Shown here in pieces: positions 52,656 to 62,055 of a DNA stretch of 64,000 bases. A program made the position numbers and the translations under genes. Every line of letters starts with the position of its first letter. Positions within the stretch are counted from its first letter, which is position 1. The notes under the pieces are model-generated. The model searched no databases, had not been told where the DNA came from, and saw only the letters and a program-made list of their open reading frames with translations. The stretch comes from Algoriphagus sp. (GTDB lineage: Bacteria; Bacteroidota; Bacteroidia; Cytophagales; Cyclobacteriaceae). The stretch lies in NCBI RefSeq assembly GCF_013373065.1, contig NZ_JABXIN010000005.1:62001-126000 (forward strand), in the 5' to 3' direction.

Positions 52656-55600
52656 ATGTTACTTAGTAAACTGGAGATCAAGGGTTTTAAGAGTTTTGGG
52701 GACCGCATGGTCATCCATTTTGATAAAGGAATCACCGGTGTGGTGGGGCCAAATGGATGCGGAAAATCCAACGTAGTCGATGCCATTCGCTGGGTTTTAG
52801 GTGAACAAAAAACCCGCATGCTGCGCTCCGACAAGATGGAAAACGTCATCTTCAACGGGACCAAAAACCGGAAGCCTTCCAACTTGGCTGAAGTTTCTCT
52901 GACTTTTGAAAATACCAAAAACCTCCTCCCTACTGAGTACACGCATGTTACCATCACCCGGCGCTATTACCGTTCCGGTGAAAGTGAATACCAAATCAAC
53001 GGCGTCACTTGCCGCTTGAAGGATATTACCAACCTCTTTATGGATACAGGGATCAACTCCAACTCCTACGCCATCATCGAACTCAAAATGATCGACGAGT
53101 TGCTGAATGATAAAAACAACTCCCGACGCGAATTATTCGAAGAGGCAGCAGGAATCTCCAAGTTCAAAACCCGCAAAAAAGAAACCCTCCGAAAATTGGA
53201 AGACACCGACGCAGACTTAGATCGCGTGGAAGATTTGCTTTATGAGATCGAGAAAAACCTCAAATCTCTGGAAAAGCAGGCCAGACAAGCTTCCAAATAC
53301 TTTGAGATCAAAGCGGAATACAAAACGGCTAGCATCAATCTGGCCAAGAAAAGCATCGAGAAGCAAAGTCAATCCCTGCTCGATAGTAATCGGCGCATTC
53401 AGGAGGAAACGGATCGAAAAGTCCAAATCCAATCACAAATCGCGGATCAGGAAGCCCTGCTTTCTCAATTAAAGACCGAGCTGATCTCCAAGGAAAAGCT
53501 GCTCGCTTCTCGACAGCGCACCCTCAACGAGCATGTTAATAAAATCCGCTCCTTCGAATCAGAAAAGAAAATCAAAAACGAACGCCTCCGTTTCTTAGAA
53601 GACCGCTCCCAAAAGTTGCGCGAACAAATCGATGCAGATCGCAAATCAAATGACCGCGCAGGTTTCTCCATTCGTTCCCTGCAACAGGAGCTCGAATCTG
53701 CCGAAAAAATGCTGGCAGAAAAAGAACACATCGTTGCAGAACTCCGGGAAGCCTATGACTCCCAAAAGTTAATCCAAACGGAAAAGCAGCACCAGCAAAA
53801 AAGCCTTCAAGCGCGCTATGAGCAGTTGAAAGAACGGGTATATCAGCTCAATAAGGATTTGGAGATCAAACAAATCCAGCTTTCTACCCTTAAGCAGGAA
53901 TTGGAGCGGACATCCACGGATGATTCCAATCAGGAAGCTTCCTTGGTGGACTTCGAAGCCAAAATGATGGACCTCTCCCGAGAACTCGATCAGGAAAACA
54001 AGGAATTTGAGGTTTTGAAAAGCAAACAGGAAGACCTGGATCAAAAGATGGAAGAGTCTTCCCGCGTGATCGAAATGATCCGGGAAGAACTGACCACGAC
54101 TTCCCGCAAGCTGGATTCCAAACAAAACGAGTTTAATCTCACCAAATCCTTGGTAGAAAATCTGGAAGGTTTCCCCGAAGCCATCAAATTCCTTAAGAAA
54201 AACTCCACCTGGGCCAAGGATGTACCTCTCCTCTCCGATCTCCTGACAACGGACGAACAGTACCGCGTGACCATTGAGAATTACCTAGAGGGCTACATGA
54301 ATTATTATGTGGTAGATACCGAAGCCCAGGCCATCGCCGCCATCCAATTACTCTCGGATGCTTCTCGAGGCAAGGCCAATTTCTTTGTCTTGGAGCATTT
54401 TGAGCGCTTCAAGCCCAGCCCAACCAAGCTATTTTCCAATGCCATCGCGGCCACAGAAATCATCGAATTCGATGTCAAATACAGTCGCTTGATCAATTTT
54501 ATCCTGGACAATGTCTACATCGTGCAGGGGGAATACAAGGATTTCCCAACGGATTCGGAAGCCATTTTCATTGCCGAAAGCGGCAAATACACCAAGCGGA
54601 AGTTTTCCCTTTCCGGGGGTTCGGTAGGTCTCTTCGAAGGAAAGCGTATCGGCCGGGCCAAAAACCTGGAAAAGCTGGACAAGGAAATCAAAGACCTCAA
54701 TAAAAAGGTTTCCGCTACCCGCGCCAATCTGGACCAAAAGCTTTCCGAGCTCTCCAAGCTGAAGGAAATTTCCTTCAAAAAGCAACTGGAAGAAAAGCAG
54801 GCTCAACTCAACGAGCTCAACCAATCCTATGTATCGGTTCGCACCAAAAAGGAACAGCTCGCCGAACTTCTTTCCTCCAATGCCAACAAGCGGGAGGATA
54901 TTCTGGATCGCATCTCCGAACTGGAAGAGAGCCTGACCGACATTCAACCGGCCTTGCTGGAGGAGCGGGCAGAGTTTGAATCCCTGGCCCAAGACCTGGA
55001 CATCCTCACCGAGGAAGTGGAAAAGGAATCCCAGGTACTTTCCGAAAAGTCCCAGGCCTACAATCAGGAAAACATTCTCTACCATCAACAACTCAACCGC
55101 GTCAATAGCCTGAATCAGGAAATTGAATTCAAGCAAAATGCCTACGATTCCTCCAAGGAGCGCATCGAGAAATCCCAACAGGAACTCGGACAGCTCGACT
55201 CCGAGATCAAAAGCCTACTCGAAAACAACGAGGTCAAGGATGAGGAACTGATCGAGTTGTATGCTGAAAAAGAAGGCATCGAACAGGGCGTGACTGAGGC
55301 AGAAAAGGATTACTACGGCAGCAGGGGACTCATCGATGAGACCGATCAAAAAATCCGCAGCCTGCAAAAAGCCAAGGAAGGGCATGATATTCTCCTACAG
55401 GAGCTGCAGCAAGGAATCAACGAGATCAAGCTGAAAATGACCTCCATGAAGGAGCGCCTCAGCGTTGAATTCGAACTGGACTTGGATCAACTGATGCAGG
55501 AAAATCCAGCCCTGGATGCCGAATTTGCAGACTTTTCCGAAGAGAATCTCCGCAACTTGGTGCAAAAACAAAAGGACAAACTGGAAAAGATGGGTCCGAT

Positions 55601-56195
55601 CAACCCCATGGCCATGGAGGCCTACGACGAGATCAAGGAGCGCCATACCTTTATCCAAGGGCAAAAGGAAGACCTAGTCAAGGCCAAGGAATCCCTGCTT
55701 ACCACCATTTCCGAGATCGATCAAGTCGCCAAGGAGACCTTCTTGGATGCCTTCGGCAAAATCAAGGACAACTTCGTCAAGGTCTTCCGGTCCCTCTTTA
55801 CCGAGCAGGACGACTGCGATATCAAGCTCACTGATCCGGACAATCCCCTGGAGTCCAGCATCGAAATCATGGCCAAGCCCAAGGGCAAGCGTCCCCTGAC
55901 TATCAATCAGCTTAGCGGTGGGGAAAAAACCCTGACGGCCACTTCCCTCCTCTTTTCCATCTACCTGCTGAAGCCGGCGCCTTTCTGTATCTTCGATGAG
56001 GTGGACGCCCCGCTGGACGATGCCAACATCGACAAGTTCAATCAGATCATCCACCGCTTCAGCGAGGAGAGCCAGTTTATCATCGTGACCCACAACAAGC
56101 GCACCATGGCCAGCACTGATATCATCTACGGCATCACCATGATCGAAGCAGGGGTTTCAAGAGTGGTTCCAGTGGATTTAAGGGAGTTGGCTTGA
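52656..56195 (+). CDS. smc: Chromosome segregation protein SMC
   Basis: The 1179-residue protein has the SMC layout: N-terminal Walker A GPNGCGKSN (about 32-40), a long coiled coil (about 170-500), a hinge (about 510-670), a second coiled coil (about 680-1000) and a C-terminal ATPase half. That half carries the signature LSGGEKTLTATS and Walker B FDEVDAPLDDAN. It organises and condenses the chromosome with ScpA/ScpB, which are not encoded here. The 3' half uses many C/G-ending codons and is clearly richer in GC than its neighbours. Confidence 0.97.
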   Translation: MLLSKLEIKGFKSFGDRMVIHFDKGITGVVGPNGCGKSNVVDAIRWVLGEQKTRMLRSDKMENVIFNGTKNRKPSNLAEVSLTFENTKNLLPTEYTHVTITRRYYRSGESEYQINGVTCRLKDITNLFMDTGINSNSYAIIELKMIDELLNDKNNSRRELFEEAAGISKFKTRKKETLRKLEDTDADLDRVEDLLYEIEKNLKSLEKQARQASKYFEIKAEYKTASINLAKKSIEKQSQSLLDSNRRIQEETDRKVQIQSQIADQEALLSQLKTELISKEKLLASRQRTLNEHVNKIRSFESEKKIKNERLRFLEDRSQKLREQIDADRKSNDRAGFSIRSLQQELESAEKMLAEKEHIVAELREAYDSQKLIQTEKQHQQKSLQARYEQLKERVYQLNKDLEIKQIQLSTLKQELERTSTDDSNQEASLVDFEAKMMDLSRELDQENKEFEVLKSKQEDLDQKMEESSRVIEMIREELTTTSRKLDSKQNEFNLTKSLVENLEGFPEAIKFLKKNSTWAKDVPLLSDLLTTDEQYRVTIENYLEGYMNYYVVDTEAQAIAAIQLLSDASRGKANFFVLEHFERFKPSPTKLFSNAIAATEIIEFDVKYSRLINFILDNVYIVQGEYKDFPTDSEAIFIAESGKYTKRKFSLSGGSVGLFEGKRIGRAKNLEKLDKEIKDLNKKVSATRANLDQKLSELSKLKEISFKKQLEEKQAQLNELNQSYVSVRTKKEQLAELLSSNANKREDILDRISELEESLTDIQPALLEERAEFESLAQDLDILTEEVEKESQVLSEKSQAYNQENILYHQQLNRVNSLNQEIEFKQNAYDSSKERIEKSQQELGQLDSEIKSLLENNEVKDEELIELYAEKEGIEQGVTEAEKDYYGSRGLIDETDQKIRSLQKAKEGHDILLQELQQGINEIKLKMTSMKERLSVEFELDLDQLMQENPALDAEFADFSEENLRNLVQKQKDKLEKMGPINPMAMEAYDEIKERHTFIQGQKEDLVKAKESLLTTISEIDQVAKETFLDAFGKIKDNFVKVFRSLFTEQDDCDIKLTDPDNPLESSIEIMAKPKGKRPLTINQLSGGEKTLTATSLLFSIYLLKPAPFCIFDEVDAPLDDANIDKFNQIIHRFSEESQFIIVTHNKRTMASTDIIYGITMIEAGVSRVVPVDLRELA

Positions 56196-56240
56196 AAAAA
56201 CTAATTGATTATTTTTGATTTTGAATTGAATTTTTAATGA

Positions 56241-58220
56241 ATGCTTAATTTTTATTACAGTGATTCAATAAATCTTTTTCTAGAAAAAAGTATTGAATCT
56301 ATCATTGGTGAAATAGCTATAACAAATCAATTTGGAAATAACCAGAATGAAGTTTTTGCCTGGGAAAACCAGATCAAAATTCTTAAAGAGGCATTAGGAG
56401 GTAAAGATGGCCTTTTATACTTTGAGTTTTCAGTTCCAAGAATGGGAAAGAGAATTGATTGCCTCCTCATTATTCAAAACATCGTATTTATTCTTGAATT
56501 CAAAGTTGGGGAAAAAGAATTCCATACTCATAATATTGAACAGGTATGGGATTATGCACTTGATTTAAAAAGTTTTCATCAACCAAGTCATGATTCTATT
56601 TTGATTCCAATACTTATCGCAACTAATGCTAAAAATTCAATAATTGAATTTAAAACTACCTCTCATAATGACTTTCTATTTAAACCCATTAAAACAAATG
56701 CAAGTGACCTTAAAATTGCAATCGAAAAAGCTTTAGATTCTTTTGGGGACCTCGAAAGGAAAATAGGTAATTCCTATGCAAAGGGAAGTTACCAACCCGT
56801 TCCTACAATTATTGAAGCAGCGGTTAGTTTATACAAAAATCATACTGTTGAAGAAATAACAAAAAGTGATTCGGATGCAAAAAACCTAAATCGAACTACG
56901 AATTACATTTCAGAACAAATCAGATTTGCCAAATCCTTTGGAAAAAAGATAATTTGTTTTGTAACTGGTGTCCCTGGTGCTGGTAAAACTCTAGTTGGAT
57001 TAAAGGTAGCGACTGACCATTTGGATAAAGAACTTGGGGATTCTAGTGTTTATTTATCTGGAAATGGTCCATTAGTTGCTGTTTTACAAGAAGCCCTGGC
57101 AAGAGATAAAGTAGAGCAAGAAAGATCCAAAGGAAATCGAATCACGAAGAATGAGGCATTAAAAGGTGTAAAATCATTTATACAAATAATACACCACTAC
57201 AGAGACGAATACCTTCGTGATAAATCAGCTCCATACGACCATGTAGCTATTTTTGATGAAGCCCAACGAGCTTGGACAAAAGACCAAACAATAAATTTCA
57301 TGGTAAGGAAGAAAGGGATATTAGGCTTTGATTCCTCAGAACCTGAATTCCTTATTTCTTGCTTAGACAGACATAAAGATTGGGCAGTAATTGTTTGCCT
57401 AGTGGGAGGAGGACAGGAAATTAACACAGGGGAAGCAGGAATTTCTGAATGGATAACAGCAATTAAGACTAAATTTCGAGATTGGGAAACTCATATTTCT
57501 CCTCACCTTTTTGATTCAGAGTATAATGCCATGGATTCAATTCTTGATCTAAAAAATGAATGCAAGGTAGTTTTTAATCCCGATCTCCATCTAGGTGTTT
57601 CTATGCGATCAATTAGAGCAGAAAAACTTTCTCTTTTTGTAAAGCAATTATTGGATTTAAAGAAAGAAGAATCAAAACAAACTTTGGAAAGTTTTCAAGA
57701 ACAATATCCAATTGTTATAACAAGATCAATTGAATCTGCAAAAACTTGGTTAAAGGAAAAAGCGAGAGGTTCTGAAAGATATGGTATTGTTGTGTCCTCC
57801 CAAGCATATAGATTAAAGCCACTTGCAATTGATGTAAGATCACCAATAAATCCTGTTCATTGGTTTCTTAATGGGAAAGATGACATAAGATCATCCTATT
57901 TTTTAGAGGATGTTGCTACTGAATTCCAAGTCCAAGGATTAGAACTTGATTGGGCATGCGTGACTTGGGATGGAGATTTGAGATACTCAGATTCCGGATG
58001 GAAAACATTTTCATTTAAAGGAAATAAATGGCAAAAAATCAATAAAGAAGAAAGACAAAAGTATCTAATCAATGCTTATCGAGTGCTTTTAACTCGAGCT
58101 AGGAAAGGAATGGTACTGGTAGTCCCTGAAGGTAATCCAGAAGATCACTCAAGGTTGCCCGAATTTTATGATAAAACATTTGAATATTTTAAGTCTATGG
58201 GATTACGAACTATAAGTTAA
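56241..58220 (+). CDS. DUF2075 helicase with N-terminal PD-(D/E)XK nuclease-like domain
   Basis: The 659-residue protein has an N-terminal restriction-endonuclease-like region with Asp73 in KRIDCLL and Glu86-x-Lys88 in ILEFKVG, the PD-(D/E)XK pattern. A P-loop ATPase of the DUF2075 type follows: Walker A GVPGAGKT (243-250), DEAQ box FDEAQRAW (338-345), and a late LINAYRVLLTRARKGM motif VI-like segment. The gene is very AT-rich beside GC-rich smc. Such nuclease-helicases occur in restriction and anti-phage contexts. The biological role here is inferred. Confidence 0.85.
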   Translation: MLNFYYSDSINLFLEKSIESIIGEIAITNQFGNNQNEVFAWENQIKILKEALGGKDGLLYFEFSVPRMGKRIDCLLIIQNIVFILEFKVGEKEFHTHNIEQVWDYALDLKSFHQPSHDSILIPILIATNAKNSIIEFKTTSHNDFLFKPIKTNASDLKIAIEKALDSFGDLERKIGNSYAKGSYQPVPTIIEAAVSLYKNHTVEEITKSDSDAKNLNRTTNYISEQIRFAKSFGKKIICFVTGVPGAGKTLVGLKVATDHLDKELGDSSVYLSGNGPLVAVLQEALARDKVEQERSKGNRITKNEALKGVKSFIQIIHHYRDEYLRDKSAPYDHVAIFDEAQRAWTKDQTINFMVRKKGILGFDSSEPEFLISCLDRHKDWAVIVCLVGGGQEINTGEAGISEWITAIKTKFRDWETHISPHLFDSEYNAMDSILDLKNECKVVFNPDLHLGVSMRSIRAEKLSLFVKQLLDLKKEESKQTLESFQEQYPIVITRSIESAKTWLKEKARGSERYGIVVSSQAYRLKPLAIDVRSPINPVHWFLNGKDDIRSSYFLEDVATEFQVQGLELDWACVTWDGDLRYSDSGWKTFSFKGNKWQKINKEERQKYLINAYRVLLTRARKGMVLVVPEGNPEDHSRLPEFYDKTFEYFKSMGLRTIS

Positions 58221-58371
58221 CTAATATCACGGCGCTTATTTATTAGGAAATGCTTCCTTCTGCTAATTATAAATTACCAATAACATTTTATATCCCTATG
58301 AAATTTAATTTCCTTTAAAGCTAAACTCATTCTTTTCTATATATAACTTTTAACCACAAACTAATTACGTT

Positions 58372-58992
58372 ATGGCAACATGTATTATTTGCGGTGAGTA
58401 CACCAAGTTTACCGGAGGCCTTTGTATTTCCTGCTATTCCAAAAAGAATGAAACTCATAGAGCAGAAGAAAATGATAATCTAGAAGTCGAGCCAAAATCA
58501 GGTCTTCCAGAAGACCAAAAGCGGTATAGGTATAACATGATCAAAGGGCGAATTGCTGAGACATTAATTCAAGAATTATTTTTGAGTTTGAATTTCAATG
58601 TATTTCGATTTGGGATGGAAAATACCATTCCTGGAATTATGGAATTACTAAAAGGAGTTCGGACAGATGTAGCTCATGAAATCCGCCGAATGCCAGACTT
58701 TGTCATGCAAAATCCTGTTAATAAGGAAGTCTATTTTATTGAAGTGAAGTTTCGAGCTAATGGTACATTTACTAAAAATGACCTTCCCAAGAATTATCCT
58801 TATGCAAACGCCTACATTATTTTGGTGTCCAAAAAACATATTAAATGTATAACTGTACCGGAATTGATGGATGGAAAGGAAATCAATCCGGAATCAAAAA
58901 ATTACTTGGTATCAAGAAAAGAATTTGATTTAGATAAGGAGGTAATCATTGAATTCTGTAAGTTCGCAACCCAATTTTTTGAAAGCGTTTAG
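58372..58992 (+). CDS. Zinc-ribbon PD-(D/E)XK nuclease-like protein
   Basis: The 206-residue protein begins with a zinc ribbon (Cys4, Cys7, Cys18, Cys21) and an acidic linker. A domain with the PD-(D/E)XK pattern follows: Glu63 in RIAETLIQELF, Pro108-Asp109 in RMPDF, and Glu124-x-Lys126 in YFIEVKFRA. I do not recognise a named family. It lies 151 bases after the DUF2075 gene, on the same strand and equally AT-rich, and may work with it on foreign DNA. That link is inference. Confidence 0.7.
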   Translation: MATCIICGEYTKFTGGLCISCYSKKNETHRAEENDNLEVEPKSGLPEDQKRYRYNMIKGRIAETLIQELFLSLNFNVFRFGMENTIPGIMELLKGVRTDVAHEIRRMPDFVMQNPVNKEVYFIEVKFRANGTFTKNDLPKNYPYANAYIILVSKKHIKCITVPELMDGKEINPESKNYLVSRKEFDLDKEVIIEFCKFATQFFESV

Positions 58993-59131
58993 ATAAAAAG
59001 AATAAGTTATTTTCTCAACTAAGAAAAAATTGTATCTTTTCTCATATCATAAATAATAGAGTATCGAATTATTTGTCAAAGCTTCCCAAGTACCCTCTCC
59101 CACTTCAGAAGCCTATTTCACATCTTCATTA

Positions 59132-59178
59132 CGCTGGCATTCGGATTCATTTTCCGAATGGTAATTTAAGGGCCAGCG
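59132..59178. repeat. Nested inverted repeat
   Basis: CGCTGGC (59132-59138) pairs with GCCAGCG (59172-59178). Inside it CATTCGGA (59138-59145) pairs with TCCGAATG (59153-59160). Together they form a two-tier hairpin in a spacer without genes. Confidence 0.6.
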
Positions 59179-59234
59179 CTGGAATAAATAATAAACTCAT
59201 AGCCTTTGGATTAAAAACCAGGGCTATAAGATTG

Positions 59235-59253
59235 TGTCGTACCTACGGTAATG
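59235..59253. repeat. Half copy of the CTACCCAG two-hairpin element
   Basis: TGTCGTACCTACGGTA matches the left hairpin of the dispersed element found at 59371 and in the 61.9-62.6 kb spacer, but the CTACCCAG core and right hairpin are missing. Confidence 0.4.
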
Positions 59254-59306
59254 GTTGATGGAAAGAAATACCTTTATAATGGAAGGTTTTTTGTAAACAG
59301 TAAATC

Positions 59307-59345
59307 GTAAAAAGTAAGTAGTACTACTTACCACTTACTTTTTAC
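59307..59345. repeat. AT-rich inverted repeat
   Basis: GTAAAAAGTAAG (59307-59318) and CTTACTTTTTAC (59334-59345) are a perfect 12-bp inverted repeat. The loop itself contains the palindrome GTAGTACTAC. A related stretch, TTTACCACTTAC then TTTACTACTTACAA, recurs at 61776-61803. Confidence 0.6.
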
Positions 59346-59370
59346 TACTTACAAACCCCATGGCATGATT

Positions 59371-59438
59371 GCGTACCTCCGGCACGAGGAAAATTTCGAT
59401 TTGCCGATTACTACCCAGATTACGTGCCTAGCGGCACT
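59371..59438. repeat. Two-hairpin CTACCCAG element, copy A
   Basis: Left hairpin CGTACCTCCGGCACG, 22-base spacer, core CTACCCAGAT, then right hairpin GTGCC-TAGC-GGCAC. The core and both hairpins recur in three other copies in this window. Confidence 0.7.
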
Positions 59439-59581
59439 TAGCAAGAATCGACAGCATCTCTTGGAAATTTTTTTGCTCAAGTTCAAAGTAGACCGGTACG
59501 ATTGAATAGCTATAAGCCTCTATAAACCAATAGTATACTCGAAAAAAATATGTAAATTATTAAATCAAAAGCTGTAAAACC

Positions 59582-59995
59582 ATGAGATCACTTAGCCCCA
59601 TTCTAGCATTTTTTTGGCTAATCTTTTCTTGTCAAACGTATAAGCCAATTGCATCGGAAAACCTTCCAGAAACTACAGCAGAAAATCATTCAGAACTTAT
59701 CGAACAATACCTCAGCTTGTTAGAAAAAGATGCTGATATAAAAATTTCAACCAAATCAGGACGGGAACTAGAACTAACCTACGAATCACATACATCGGAT
59801 ACCTTGTATGCAAAATTTAATATGCCTAAAAATAAATTCCCTACTAAAATTGCCCTACAGGAAATTGATGAGTTAAAAGTATCAAAACCAGATATTCCAC
59901 TTACAATTCTTCTTTCAGGTCTTACTGCACTTGGAATTTACATTATGATTGACACGGCGATTTCAAATATGAATTTTGGAGGGTTTTCCTTTTGA
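59582..59995 (+). CDS. Small putative lipoprotein
   Basis: The 137-residue protein has a lipoprotein-type signal (ILAFFWLIFSC, Cys near 18) and a mixed beta domain (about 45-105). A C-terminal hydrophobic helix (LTILLSGLTALGIYIMIDTA) follows. I do not recognise a family. Codon use and AT content resemble the rest of the region. It is convergent with the lipoprotein gene at 60084. Confidence 0.65.
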   Translation: MRSLSPILAFFWLIFSCQTYKPIASENLPETTAENHSELIEQYLSLLEKDADIKISTKSGRELELTYESHTSDTLYAKFNMPKNKFPTKIALQEIDELKVSKPDIPLTILLSGLTALGIYIMIDTAISNMNFGGFSF

Positions 59996-60083
59996 GTTTC
60001 TTCTAAATGGATTATTCCCAGCTTTTTTGAAAAAATTAAACTATAAAGCATCTGATTAATTCCTCAAAAACGATCTCTTTTGC

Positions 60084-60716
60084 CTATCGAAGTTGGTAAC
60101 CTGTCAACGTATGAACCCGATCAGAATCACTCTTGGTAACCACTCCATTTTGATCAATCGTATAGAATAGTTCTCGTTTTTCAGAAATCCCAACCCCCTT
60201 TTGAAATGTATAAATCCTTACCCTACTTTGGGAGAGATCATAAGCTAAAGAGTCCTTTGCAATAAGGTATTCCTGACCATTAATTACTTTTTTCCCACCC
60301 ATTATCCAATGCCAAGCAGGGATATTGTCTTCTCTGTGATACAAAAGAAACCATTCTGAAGGCTTTTCTTTGATATATCGAGTCGTTAAAAACTCCCCTA
60401 CTACATTGTAGATATTTGTATCACCACCTATGTACATAATCCAATACCCACCAAAATGGGGAGAATCACTCTCTTTATCAATACGACCGTCTCCCACAGT
60501 CCAAGTTTCATGGTGGGTACTTGTAACCTCCCCATTATCTTTGACCATATTCACCTCATAGTTCCAAGAATTATTTCTCATAATCGGAAAATAATGAATG
60601 GCCATTTCGGGCCGTTGAGGCTCTTCATCCTCACAAGAGGAAAATCCAATGATCAATAAAAGAAAAGTCAAACCAATCATTACCTTTAAAATCATTGTTT
60701 TCAGTTCAGCCAGCAT
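60084..60716 (-). CDS. Putative lipoprotein of unknown function
   Basis: The 210-residue protein has a lipobox (LLLIIGFSSC, Cys near 28) after a hydrophobic stretch. The domain that follows is rich in aromatic residues (YFPIMRNNSWNYEV, WYHR-like motifs), as in secreted Bacteroidota lipoproteins that begin with a statement like HYFPLxxGxxWxY. The start could also be the internal Met8 or Met13. Function unknown. Confidence 0.7.
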   Translation of the reverse strand: MLAELKTMILKVMIGLTFLLLIIGFSSCEDEEPQRPEMAIHYFPIMRNNSWNYEVNMVKDNGEVTSTHHETWTVGDGRIDKESDSPHFGGYWIMYIGGDTNIYNVVGEFLTTRYIKEKPSEWFLLYHREDNIPAWHWIMGGKKVINGQEYLIAKDSLAYDLSQSRVRIYTFQKGVGISEKRELFYTIDQNGVVTKSDSDRVHTLTGYQLR

Positions 60717-61060
60717 TTTTTATTGTATTTCAAATTAGATCAAACAACATCAAAAAGATATCAATCAATAGCCTTCAAACAAAGTATAGGCATCAGGGAG
60801 TTTGGTGATAATTATCATGCTTGTAGGAATGAAATAAAAAACCAGCCTTTAAGAGATTGCCCCAGTTCTTGTCTTCACAAAGAGCAATTTGTTCCAAATA
60901 CCGGCACTTGATATAAATAAGAATGCATAAAAAAATAGATTCGTCAATGTGTGCGATGGATCAAGGCGACAGTGAGGCTTGAGTTGGCCTTGCAGATTGA
61001 AGTTTTGCTTATTTTAAAATCGAACCTCGAGCCTTTCAAAAGCTCATACGAGAATAAGCT
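60717..61060. other. 344-base spacer without a recognised gene
   Basis: Apart from a small CAAGGC / GCCTTG hairpin (60962-60967 / 60987-60992) within GC-richer DNA, nothing stands out. A 62-codon open frame from 60723 has no signal, motif or start context to support it. Confidence 0.5.
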
Positions 61061-61618
61061 TTAGAAAAACTTCAAATAATCAATCCACAAGTGAAAGCTT
61101 CCCTCCTGCTTATCAGCAAGAATAAAACCTATCCGCTGAATATCCTTCAAGCGCTGGGGATCTATACCTTGCTGTAAAGTGGAACCCATCCGGCTGATCT
61201 CAAAATCCTTTAGAGGAATGGTTACAGTCACCCATTCCTGAGACTCAGCTCCAAACTTTGCTCGGTACTTGGGTAAGTAAAAAGGAAGATCTTTTTCAAT
61301 CAAAATCTCAAACTTACGCTTGGTATCGGATTTAAAGCGTACCTCACAATAGCTGTAGGAAGACAAGTCATACTTTCCGTATGGACTTCGAAGGGAAACA
61401 AAACCTCCGTTATTCTCCAAGGAAACTCTTCCTTCAAACAGTAAAGCATCGGCACTCAATTTCGCTTGGGATTGGGAAAGTCCTCCCATTACCCCGTCAT
61501 TGACAATTGACCACCTTCCAAAATCCTTGCCCTCTCCAAAATCAAAAATCAATGCCTCTTTCATAATCAGCGGGTTAACATTTAACCAAAATAATAAGGA
61601 AATACCGAACAGCCACAT
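61061..61618 (-). CDS. CIA30 family protein
   Basis: The 185-residue protein has a hydrophobic N terminus (LFGISLLFWLNVNPLI) and a CIA30/galactose-binding-like beta domain: WSIVNDGVMGGLSQSQ, GFVSLRSPYGKYDLS, and a C-terminal FILADKQEGSFHLWIDYLKF. The family name comes from a complex I assembly factor, but bacterial members are not characterised. The start could be Met19, which would remove the hydrophobic segment. Confidence 0.88.
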   Translation of the reverse strand: MWLFGISLLFWLNVNPLIMKEALIFDFGEGKDFGRWSIVNDGVMGGLSQSQAKLSADALLFEGRVSLENNGGFVSLRSPYGKYDLSSYSYCEVRFKSDTKRKFEILIEKDLPFYLPKYRAKFGAESQEWVTVTIPLKDFEISRMGSTLQQGIDPQRLKDIQRIGFILADKQEGSFHLWIDYLKFF

Positions 61619-61875
61619 ACTTGGACAATAGCGAAAGGCAGGATTTTGTTTGCTTTAGGAGAAAAATTCTTGGGTGTTCCATGCACTGCTTGTCGGGCTT
61701 CTAATAGGATAAGTAATGACTTAGAAGCTGGAAATAGTATTGCAAAAGTGAGTGGTTAATGGTAGGTAGTGACTGTTTACCACTTACCCTTTACTACTTA
61801 CAAGCCGCCACTGTTCGTGCCTGCCTTTGCTGCAGGCAGGTCTTCACGAAAGGTTGAATTCCATCCCCTTTTATT

Positions 61876-61943
61876 CCGTACCTACGGCACTTGCAATTAC
61901 ATCGTATTGCCTTTAGCTACCCAGCTTCCGTGCCTAGCGGCAC
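61876..61943. repeat. Two-hairpin CTACCCAG element, copy B
   Basis: Left hairpin CCGTACCTACGGCAC, core CTACCCAG (61917-61924), right hairpin GTGCC-TAGC-GGCAC (61930-61943). Same order and spacing as copy A. Confidence 0.7.
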
Positions 61944-61981
61944 TTTTCAAGAAATATAGATTAATCAATGATCCACACATT

Positions 61982-62014
61982 GAGACTGCTTCGCCCTTCG
62001 GGACTCGCAGTGAC
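61982..62014. repeat. CTGCTTCG...CGCAGTGACG palindrome
   Basis: GAGACTGCTTCGCCCTTCGG followed by GACTCGCAGTGACG folds with CTGC / GCAG and an inner GC-rich stem. It resembles the short dispersed palindromes with a CGCAATGACG end that are seen in many bacterial genomes. Confidence 0.55.
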
Positions 62015-62055
62015 GTTTCGACACAAAGCAAAGAAAAACCATAATTAAAAGTCTA

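Noticed and set aside
54429..55178. Long open frame (249 codons) on the minus strand inside smc
   Set aside because: It is antisense to the conserved coiled coil of SMC. Its Leu/Gly/Phe-rich product is what the reverse of Glu/Lys/Gln-rich coding gives. It has no motif and no start context.
60723..60911. 62-codon open frame in the spacer after the lipoprotein gene
   Set aside because: No signal, domain, start context or neighbour supports translation.
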